DNA from: Anaeromassilibacillus sp001305115
GTDB lineage: Bacteria; Bacillota; Clostridia; Oscillospirales; Acutalibacteraceae
Direction: 5' to 3'
DNA: 64,000 bases
NCBI GenBank assembly: GCA_042854365.1
Contig: AP031437.1
Location: 620,001 to 684,000, forward strand
Positions 57,421 to 64,000 of the stretch are shown here, one piece after another (position 1 is the stretch's first letter; each line of letters starts with the position of its first letter). The translations under genes were made by a program, and so were the position numbers. Below the pieces are notes generated by a model, which saw nothing but the letters and a program-made list of their open reading frames with translations, searched no databases and was not told the origin of the DNA.

Positions 57421-60111
57421 ATGAGAAAAATTACAGGAAAAGCTCTCGCAACAGTGCTCGCAATGGCATTGATTACGTCTAGCTTTTCGGGAACTTTTGC
57501 TTTCGCAGCATCCAAGACTGAGAAGGCTGGCAGCGTGTCGCTGGTGAACTCTGATAATGATGAGATCACTTTGGTAAAAGATACCGATGACGCAAACAAT
57601 TATAAGTTTGATCTTATTAATTTTATCGGCGGCGTAGAGTTGACGACTGCGGATAAAGAAGAGTCTATTACAGTAACCGATGAAGACGATCTTTCTTTCC
57701 GTCATGCAAAGGGCGATAGCCTGATTTCTGTTAAAGATGGTAAGGCTAGAGTTAAGACCGATAAGACTGGTACTGAAACCATTATGGTTTATGCAGAAGG
57801 CGAGATTACCCGCGACGATAAAGATGTCACATTGAAGGGCCAGATCGAAATTACTGTTAATGTAGTGAAGAATGGTACTCTGTTTGTTGGCATTGTTGGC
57901 GAACCAGAAGGTGAGACCGGTAATGAAATTCCAAATTTGGAAGTTTCTTACAATGATCTCAATACCAAAGAGGTAGGTGTGTATAGGGCAACTTCGGAAG
58001 CTCAGGCAAAGGATAGCAAGACGGACGGTTTGAGAGCTACCTATGAGCTGGTAACGACTGTTGATGGCTATGATGAGAAAGGTGAGCCGACAGGTGATCC
58101 GGTTCGCATTGAGGGCAGCACCAACAATAGATTTGAGTTGGAGAAGGCTGAAGATGGCGAGTCCGTTACTACTATGACAAACAAGGGCAAGGGCCCTGGC
58201 ACCTTGAAGTTTACCATTAAGAGCGGCGGTAGTAAGAACTCTGATGGTGAATGGAAATTCAATGAAACAGAGGATACAACTACTGCAACCGTTCTGAAGA
58301 GAATTGATGTTACTGCGAATACGACTATCGATAAAGATGGTAGCAGCACAGATATTACTCCTATTCCTGATGGAATGAATGCTGACAGTAATGTGTCTGG
58401 CTATGACATTAGAGTGCTGGAAAACGGAGGCAAGTATGCAAATGTTTCCGTTACTGGCAGTGCAAGTGTTGGCGAAATCAAAAATGCTAACGAAGTAAAC
58501 ATCGAAGATAAGGCCAAGGTTGGTGACATTACCGACGCAAGTGGAAAGGTTGCTATTTCTGGCGGTACTGTTGGTGTCGTAGATGTTAAACAGGATGTTT
58601 CGGTAAGCGATGGCCGTGTAACTTCTATTGAAGCTGATGGCGACATTGATCTTACTGGCGGCACAGTAAGCGGAGATGTTACGACTGATAAGAGTGTAAC
58701 TATTGATGCGGAAGATGATGACATCAATACAGTTGTTTCTGGCACAATTGAGGCTCAGAACATTACTGTTGATTCCAGCAGTGAAGATGGTCAGGTTCAG
58801 TTGGCAAATGTTTTGCTGAAGGATGATGGCGAAATTACTCTGAAGGGTGACAATGTCAGTATTGCAAAGTTGGATTGTGCTTATAAGGGTAATGTTACCT
58901 TTGAAGGCTTCGAAGGTAAGCTGCCGAGCCTTTTGAACGCTCAGGATGTTACAGTCGACGAAGATACAAATGTTGTAGTTGAAGGCCCGGTTGTCATTGA
59001 TTCCTTGGATATTGCCGATGGCGGTTCCATTGAATTCAGAGATACTGTCGAGGTTGCAAGCATTTCTGGCGATGGTAAATTGGTTGTTGCCGCTGATAAG
59101 CTGTATGTAACTGATAGCATTTCCGGTGATGTAAAGCTCAGACTTGCTGGTTCCAATGTTAATGTTGGTGATGTAGCTTATAGAGCAGCTAAGGATGTTG
59201 GCTCTGTCGATGCTTTCGATGGTGTTGGATTTACACTCGAAAGAAAGTCTGTTGATACGAAGTCTGATTCCTTCCTCGTAAAGAGCGTTTCCTTCGCAGG
59301 TGTTGCTCTGGACAAGAGCGAAGTTACCATTGCTAAGGGCTTCTCTGACACTGTAACTGTTTCTAACTATCCGGCAAGCACTTCTCTGCCGGCGGGCGCT
59401 TCCGTTGTTTGGGATTACAGCGACGCTGACAAGGACGTGTTCGAGATTACTGCAGACGGCGCAACTCTGACCATTAAGGTTAAGGAGTATGACGACGTTT
59501 ATGCAACTTCCAACAGCTTTGATCTGTATGCAACAGTTGTTGATTCCGACGGCGATGCACTCGAGGATTATGATTCCGCAGTTTGCACCGTAACTGCAAT
59601 TCCGGAAGTTGTTGTTTCCAGCGACCTGTCCGGTATTGTTGAGGTTCCGCAGGGCTCCACGAAGGACTTCGTTGTGAACTCTCAGGTTGAGGCTCCTGTT
59701 ACCATTGGTACTGGCAACGTTGCTGTTCACGCTCTGAAGACTCCGTTCGCGAACGGCCAGGCTACCTATACCATCAAGGCTACTGGCGAAGTTGGCACCA
59801 CCGCTGGCGTTTATGCTACGGTTCCTGGCCAGAACGCTGTGAAGCTCTTCATCATCAAGGTTACTGCTCCGGTTGTGACCTCTGATACGACTGTTGACTT
59901 TGATCTGACTGCTGGCAGCCGCTATGTCTTCAAGATCACTGCTCCGTCCGCTCCGGCATTCACGGTTGGCAACGGCGCTGTTCTGAAGACCCAGGCTGGC
60001 AAGATCGTTGGCAATGACTACTATTTCGCAGTCTATGCTATCGGTTCTGCAGGCCAGAGCACTGGCGTGTATGTCAATGGCGTGAAGGTCTGCACGGTTA
60101 CCGTGAAATAA
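57421..60111 (+). CDS. Large secreted acidic surface protein, S-layer-like
   Basis: An 896-residue protein with a clear signal peptide (MRKITGKALATVLAMALITS..., cleavage probably after AFA, residue ~29). The mature part is very rich in Asp, Val, Thr, Gly and Ser and almost free of cysteine. Residues ~330-600 follow a repeating pattern (GGTVGVVDV, GGTVSGDVTT, SGTIEAQNITV, SGDGKLVV) suggesting a beta-solenoid. The C-terminal ~250 residues look like Ig-like beta domains. No LPXTG, SLH or other anchor was seen. The perfect promoter, long leader and biased codons (GTT, GCT, CTG) point to an abundant surface protein. Confidence 0.8.
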   Translation: MRKITGKALATVLAMALITSSFSGTFAFAASKTEKAGSVSLVNSDNDEITLVKDTDDANNYKFDLINFIGGVELTTADKEESITVTDEDDLSFRHAKGDSLISVKDGKARVKTDKTGTETIMVYAEGEITRDDKDVTLKGQIEITVNVVKNGTLFVGIVGEPEGETGNEIPNLEVSYNDLNTKEVGVYRATSEAQAKDSKTDGLRATYELVTTVDGYDEKGEPTGDPVRIEGSTNNRFELEKAEDGESVTTMTNKGKGPGTLKFTIKSGGSKNSDGEWKFNETEDTTTATVLKRIDVTANTTIDKDGSSTDITPIPDGMNADSNVSGYDIRVLENGGKYANVSVTGSASVGEIKNANEVNIEDKAKVGDITDASGKVAISGGTVGVVDVKQDVSVSDGRVTSIEADGDIDLTGGTVSGDVTTDKSVTIDAEDDDINTVVSGTIEAQNITVDSSSEDGQVQLANVLLKDDGEITLKGDNVSIAKLDCAYKGNVTFEGFEGKLPSLLNAQDVTVDEDTNVVVEGPVVIDSLDIADGGSIEFRDTVEVASISGDGKLVVAADKLYVTDSISGDVKLRLAGSNVNVGDVAYRAAKDVGSVDAFDGVGFTLERKSVDTKSDSFLVKSVSFAGVALDKSEVTIAKGFSDTVTVSNYPASTSLPAGASVVWDYSDADKDVFEITADGATLTIKVKEYDDVYATSNSFDLYATVVDSDGDALEDYDSAVCTVTAIPEVVVSSDLSGIVEVPQGSTKDFVVNSQVEAPVTIGTGNVAVHALKTPFANGQATYTIKATGEVGTTAGVYATVPGQNAVKLFIIKVTAPVVTSDTTVDFDLTAGSRYVFKITAPSAPAFTVGNGAVLKTQAGKIVGNDYYFAVYAIGSAGQSTGVYVNGVKVCTVTVK

Positions 60112-60182
60112 GATCTTTCGAGATTGACGATTTAAGTTTATAAGTATAGCTATTTGAATCTTTCGATAGTTGTATTTGCGCG

Positions 60183-60220
60183 GCAGCGGTTCGGGTATTT
60201 ACCCGGGCCGCTGCTTTTTT
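60183..60220 (+). terminator. Strong terminator of the surface-protein gene
   Basis: GCAGCGG..CGGG / CCCG..CCGCTGC stem with a 6-base loop followed by TTTTTT. Confidence 0.9.
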
Positions 60221-60538
60221 ATGTAATCGTTTCAGATAGAGGTATTATCTATCAAGATGGCTTTGACGAAATTATTCCGAGAAGGCTTTATAGAGTGTTA
60301 CGTTATGATATACGTTTTGTTGATGTAGCCGCATAGTTTTGTGAATTCTAACAACAATAAGTAGGATGTAATCATTCATAGAAGATGAATTTATTGTCGA
60401 ACGGTAGATTTCAGTCAATCTTATTTATTTGTCCAATACTTTTTTTGGTATTTATTCTTTGATATAGAATAATTAGTCACCGGTTTTGCACAGAAGTGGA
60501 CAAGATTTACAATCTTGTATGGATTTTTTTTAAATATA
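60221..60538. other. AT-rich intergenic region before ptsI
   Basis: About 320 bases with no credible gene; open frames are short and unsupported. It may carry regulatory sites for the PTS operon, but no antiterminator (RAT) element was recognised. Confidence 0.35.
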
Positions 60539-60565
60539 TTGACAATTTGTTGAAAAAGCTATAAT
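60539..60565 (+). promoter_or_regulatory. Candidate promoter of the PTS operon
   Basis: TTGACA (60539-60544, perfect) and TATAAT (60560-60565, perfect) but only 15 bases apart; the -10 could shift along TATAATATAAAT to give 17-18 bases with a poorer hexamer. Confidence 0.5.
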
Positions 60566-60646
60566 ATAAATACTACATTAACAGAATGTTCACAGTTACA
60601 GTTTGTTACTATAACAAAAGAGATGGCCGAAGAAAGTGGTGATGAA

Positions 60647-62272
60647 ATGCAGATTATAAAGGGAATCGCGGCCTCCAATGGCATTGCGATCGGTAATCTG
60701 AAGCTCTGTGTGAAGTTAGATGATAAAATCGTAAAACAGCCGATCACTGACGTGGATGCAGAGCTAAAGCGTGTTGAATCCGCGAAGGAGGAAGCAGAAG
60801 CAGCGCTAAACCAGATTTATCTCGACGCTCTAAAACGTGTGGGCGAAGAGAACTCAATGATCTTTCAGATCCACATTATGATGTTGCAAGACGATGATTT
60901 CTTTGATGCGATTCAAGATTGTATTAAAGATGAAAAAGTGAATGCGGAGTATGCTGTATGGCAAGCTGCGCAACAGTTCTCTACAATGTTTGCCCAAATG
61001 GATGACGAATATATGCGTGCACGGAGTGCAGATGTCATTGATATTTCCAAGCGGCTGCTCGGTTGTCTTAACCCGGCGCTGGAGAGCGGCTTGGACAGTT
61101 TAAAAGAGGAAGCGATTGTAGCTGCTTCAGATTTGATGCCTAGCGAAACTGTTCAGATGGACAAAACTAAGGTACTTGCATTTGTTACAGAGCAGGGTTC
61201 CAAAAGTTCACATTCTGCAATTCTTGCCCGCACGATGGGAATTCCTGCGGTGGTGGGGTTGTGTGATGCATTTACCCATCTGAAGGACGGAGTGACAACC
61301 ATTGTAGATGGAACTTCTGGCGATGTGATTGTGGAACCGGATGAAAATACCCTGAAAGAGTATAAGGAAAAACGAAATGCTTTCCTACAACATCAGAAAG
61401 ACTTACAACTATTAAAAGGTACAAAAGCTGTAACGAAGAGTGGAGTAGAGATAGAAATTAATGCAAACATCGGCCACCCAAGTGATGTAGAGATGGTCAT
61501 CGAGAATGATGCGGATGGTATCGGCCTGTTTCGTAGTGAATTTCTATATATGGAAAGCGATGATTTTCCGACTGAGGAACAGCAGTTTGAGGCCTATAAA
61601 AGTGTGTTAGAAGGCATGGGCGGCAAGCGTGTGATTATTCGGACTTTAGATTTGGGTGCGGATAAACAGGTCCCTTATTTAAACATCCCCAAAGAGGAAA
61701 ACCCTGCGATGGGTTACCGTGCAATACGAATCAGTCTGGATCGAAAGGAACTCTTCATTACACAGCTACGGGCTTTGGTTCGGGCTTCTGCTTTTGGAAA
61801 GCTTGCAATTATGTTCCCTATGATTACTTCTGTCGAGCAGGTTCAGGAGATCAAGGATTTACTGGAAAAGGTAAAAGCCGACTTAAAGGCAGAAGGGATT
61901 GCCTTTGCGCCAGATTTTGAAATTGGCATTATGATTGAGACACCGGCTTCTGTTATTTTGAGCGATTTATTGGCGAAAGAGGTGGACTTCTTCAGCGTCG
62001 GTACAAATGATTTGACGCAGTATACCCTTGCAGTGGATCGTATGAATCCACAGATTTCTTCCATGTATGATCCACGCCATCCGGCTGTTCTTCGCATGAT
62101 TCAAATTGCAGCAGAAAATGCGCAAAAGGCTGGTATTTGGATTGGTATTTGTGGTGAGTCTGCGGGAGATACCGAACTGACGAAATTCTATATGGATATT
62201 GGGATCAATGAGCTTTCTGTGACCCCAGGCATGGTCTTGGAGCTGCGCCGAACAGTGCAGCAGCTTGATTAA
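60647..62272 (+). CDS. ptsI: PTS enzyme I, phosphoenolpyruvate-protein phosphotransferase
   Basis: A 541-residue enzyme I. The N-terminal domain binds HPr. The phosphorylated His189 lies in GSKSSHSAILARTMGIP, the same residue number as in well-studied enzyme I. The C-terminal PEP-binding barrel holds GLFRSEFLYM, RTLDLGADKQVPYLN, MGYRAIRISL, SVGTNDLTQYTLAVDR and the active Cys in GICGESAGD. The start at 60647 (MQIIKGIAASNGIAIG) is typical for the family; an in-frame ATG 24 bases upstream has a poorer ribosome-binding site. It begins the phosphorelay from PEP to sugar permeases. HPr is not in the window. Confidence 0.96.
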   Translation: MQIIKGIAASNGIAIGNLKLCVKLDDKIVKQPITDVDAELKRVESAKEEAEAALNQIYLDALKRVGEENSMIFQIHIMMLQDDDFFDAIQDCIKDEKVNAEYAVWQAAQQFSTMFAQMDDEYMRARSADVIDISKRLLGCLNPALESGLDSLKEEAIVAASDLMPSETVQMDKTKVLAFVTEQGSKSSHSAILARTMGIPAVVGLCDAFTHLKDGVTTIVDGTSGDVIVEPDENTLKEYKEKRNAFLQHQKDLQLLKGTKAVTKSGVEIEINANIGHPSDVEMVIENDADGIGLFRSEFLYMESDDFPTEEQQFEAYKSVLEGMGGKRVIIRTLDLGADKQVPYLNIPKEENPAMGYRAIRISLDRKELFITQLRALVRASAFGKLAIMFPMITSVEQVQEIKDLLEKVKADLKAEGIAFAPDFEIGIMIETPASVILSDLLAKEVDFFSVGTNDLTQYTLAVDRMNPQISSMYDPRHPAVLRMIQIAAENAQKAGIWIGICGESAGDTELTKFYMDIGINELSVTPGMVLELRRTVQQLD

Positions 62273-62332
62273 GGTAGAAACCGGGAAAGGGACCCGGTTT
62301 GTATGAATTAATTTTTTCGAGGAGGTAAAATT

Positions 62333-63784
62333 ATGCAAAAGGTCCTTGCAAAGCTTCAAAAGCTTGGAAAAGCTTTGATGCTTCCAGTTGCCTGCTTGCC
62401 TGTAGCAGGTATCTTGATGGGAATCGGTTACATGATCGATTCCAATGTTATGTCCGGGCTGGGAGACCCGAATGTCATTGCTTTCTTCTTGGTTAAAGCT
62501 GGTGGAGCAATTATCGACAACATGCCCATTCTGTTTGCAATCGGTGTTGCAATCGGTTTGAGCGACGACCATGAAGGTACATCTGCACTTGCTGGCCTGG
62601 TATCTTGGTTGATGGTCCAGCAGATTTTGAACCCCAGCATCGTAGCAGTTCTGACCGGGGCGGAAGCTGACGCAGCTTTCTCCAAGGCAAACAACCAGTT
62701 TATCGGTATCATCTGCGGCGTTGTTGGCGCACTTTGCTACAATCGTTTTAAGAATACGAAGTTGCCGGAGGCGTTGTCCTTCTTTAGTGGCAAACGTTCG
62801 GTTGCAATTGTTACTGCGCTTGTCAGCGTTGTAGTCGGCTTGATCTTCTTCTTTGTCTGGCCGGTGGTTTACAATGCTCTGGTTTCTTTCGGCGAGGCTA
62901 TCATCAGCTTGGGCGCAATCGGCGCTGGTATCTACGGCTTCTTCAACAGATTGTTGATTCCGGTCGGCCTGCACCACGCTCTGAACTCTGTGTTCTGGTT
63001 TGATGTTGCTGGTATCAACGATATTGCAAACTTCTGGGGCGGCACAGGTACTCCTGGTGTCACCGGTATGTACATGTCCGGTTTCTTCCCGGTAATGATG
63101 TTCGGTCTGCCTGGCGCAGCCTTGGCAATGTATCATACTTCAAAGCCCGGCAAGAAGAAGATTGCTGGTGGTATCCTGTTCTCTGCTGCACTGTGCGCAT
63201 TTATCAGTGGCGTAACGGAGCCTCTGGAGTTCTCCTTCATGTTCCTTGCTCCTGCTCTTTATGTGATTCATGCAGTGTTGACTGGTATCTCCATGGCGGT
63301 TATCGCAGCACTTCCGATCCGTGCAGGCTTTAACTTCAGTGCAGGTTTTGTGGATCTGTTCTTCAGTTCTTGGGTTCCGCTCGCACAGAATCCGTGGCTG
63401 TTGATCCCAATTGGCATTGTAGTTGGCGTAATTTACTACATCGTTTTCCGTTTTGTCATTGTGAAATTCAACCTCAAGACCCCGGGCCGTGAGGATGATG
63501 ATGATGATGAATCCGAAGGCTTCTCGAAGCTGGTAAAGGACCAGGGCTATGATGGCCTTGCTAAGAAATATGTTGATGTCCTGGGCGGCAAAGAGAACAT
63601 TAAGGAAATCGAGTCCTGCATCACCCGCATTCGTCTGGTACTGAAGAGCAATAAAGACCTTGATGAAAAGGCAATCAAGGCTTTGGGCGCATCCGGTGTC
63701 ATGAAGGCTGGCGATCAGGTCACACAGGTTATCGTCGGCACAAAGGCAGAAGCTCTTGTTGAAGCGATGAAGAAATATCTGTAA
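62333..63784 (+). CDS. PTS permease IICB, glucose/N-acetylglucosamine/maltose family
   Basis: A 483-residue fusion of IIC and IIB. The IIC part (~1-385) has about ten membrane spans with GLHHALNSVFWFDV and VTEPLEFSFMFLAPALYVIHA (region ~290-310), the sugar-site phrases of the glucose superfamily. An acidic linker (EDDDDDESEG) leads to the IIB domain with the phosphorylated Cys429 in IESCITRIRL. No IIA domain is fused, so a separate IIA is required. It imports and phosphorylates a hexose, exact sugar not readable. Cotranscribed with ptsI 60 bases upstream; AGGAGG precedes its start. Confidence 0.94.
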   Translation: MQKVLAKLQKLGKALMLPVACLPVAGILMGIGYMIDSNVMSGLGDPNVIAFFLVKAGGAIIDNMPILFAIGVAIGLSDDHEGTSALAGLVSWLMVQQILNPSIVAVLTGAEADAAFSKANNQFIGIICGVVGALCYNRFKNTKLPEALSFFSGKRSVAIVTALVSVVVGLIFFFVWPVVYNALVSFGEAIISLGAIGAGIYGFFNRLLIPVGLHHALNSVFWFDVAGINDIANFWGGTGTPGVTGMYMSGFFPVMMFGLPGAALAMYHTSKPGKKKIAGGILFSAALCAFISGVTEPLEFSFMFLAPALYVIHAVLTGISMAVIAALPIRAGFNFSAGFVDLFFSSWVPLAQNPWLLIPIGIVVGVIYYIVFRFVIVKFNLKTPGREDDDDDESEGFSKLVKDQGYDGLAKKYVDVLGGKENIKEIESCITRIRLVLKSNKDLDEKAIKALGASGVMKAGDQVTQVIVGTKAEALVEAMKKYL

Positions 63785-63818
63785 TCAGGCTTTTTCGTTT
63801 CAATGACTATGTAAAAGG

Positions 63819-63858
63819 CAGCAGTCTCCCTCCTGGTCGTCAGGGAGACTGCTGTTTT
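63819..63858 (+). terminator. Terminator of the ptsI-IICB operon
   Basis: A 13-bp perfect stem CAGCAGTCTCCCT / AGGGAGACTGCTG with a 10-base loop and TTTT behind it. The remaining ~140 bases to the window end hold nothing recognisable. Confidence 0.9.
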
Positions 63859-64000
63859 CAGATGGATTTAAGACGATTTTTCAGGGACACTAAAGAAATA
63901 GAGCCATACTTGGAAGTGTGTGGTATCGGTCGTTTTCTTCAGAGCCACTTATAGAAATGATCGAAAGAGATCCATTTGCTTTATAAAAGCGCTATCTGAA

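Noticed and set aside
57403..59730. 775-codon open frame on the minus strand
   Set aside because: It is an exact antisense shadow of the surface-protein gene, produced by its Asp/Val/Thr-rich codons; it has no ribosome-binding site or domain, and the plus-strand gene has a promoter, signal peptide and terminator.

Overview
The window looks like chromosome of an anaerobic, endospore-forming, low-to-mid GC Firmicute, most likely a gut clostridium of the Oscillospiraceae/Ruminococcaceae type. Supporting genes are spoIIE, the protein-arginine kinase pair mcsA/mcsB, a desulfoferrodoxin, ferredoxin-linked indolepyruvate oxidoreductase (iorAB), Gram-positive style phoP/phoR/pst and strong AAGGAGG ribosome-binding sites. 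This assignment is inference from gene content; no rRNA or tRNA gene was recognised.

Layout. 0-4.9 kb: end of an ABC-2 export operon, a PHP-domain hydrolase, a TSCPD protein, a 51-aa cysteine-rich membrane peptide, mcsA-mcsB and a tetratricopeptide-like protein. 4.8-5.6 kb: a probable IS200/IS605 right-end remnant and copy A of a ~137-bp double-hairpin repeat. 5.6-7.8 kb: trpS and an aminotransferase. 7.9-8.6 kb: three tandem ~225-bp non-coding repeats, then spoIIE. 11.4-19.8 kb: radical SAM-tatD-metG, an LCP cell-wall enzyme, a 39-aa membrane peptide with an HMA metallochaperone, and eutH with an Xaa-Pro aminopeptidase. 19.9-23.4 kb: accessory island with an XRE regulator, two tandem ribbon-helix-helix genes with matching palindromic operators, exported unknowns, repeat copy B, an amidase pseudogene and a very AT-rich gap. 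23.5-33.9 kb: secA, then the phosphate regulon pstSCAB-phoU-phoP-phoR behind a Pho-box-like site. 34.2-39.8 kb: a paaK-iorA-iorB-paaK-ACT cluster for aryl-pyruvate oxidation. 39.9-47.8 kb: accessory region with a methyltransferase, an ABC-F protein behind a leader-peptide attenuator, a flavodoxin, a second IS605-type remnant, a VOC protein, an orphan OppA lipoprotein and desulfoferrodoxin. 48-52.3 kb: glycolytic operon pgk-tpiA-gpmI and trmL. 52.4-57.1 kb: a small glycine-rich protein, repeat copy C, a GNAT and a MORN-repeat/metallo-beta-lactamase pair. 57.2-60.1 kb: a large secreted acidic surface protein behind a perfect consensus promoter. 60.6-63.8 kb: PTS enzyme I and a glucose-type IICB permease.

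Functional links. Phosphate sensing (phoPR), uptake (pstSCAB) and feedback (phoU) form one module. iorAB with two aryl-CoA ligases and an ACT sensor would turn aromatic 2-oxoacids into aryl-acetates with ATP or ferredoxin gain. Enzyme I, the IICB permease and the glycolytic operon serve sugar fermentation. Least explained are the MORN-MBL pair, the ABC-F attenuator, the RHH/operator pair, the spoIIE-upstream tandem repeats and the dispersed double-hairpin family.
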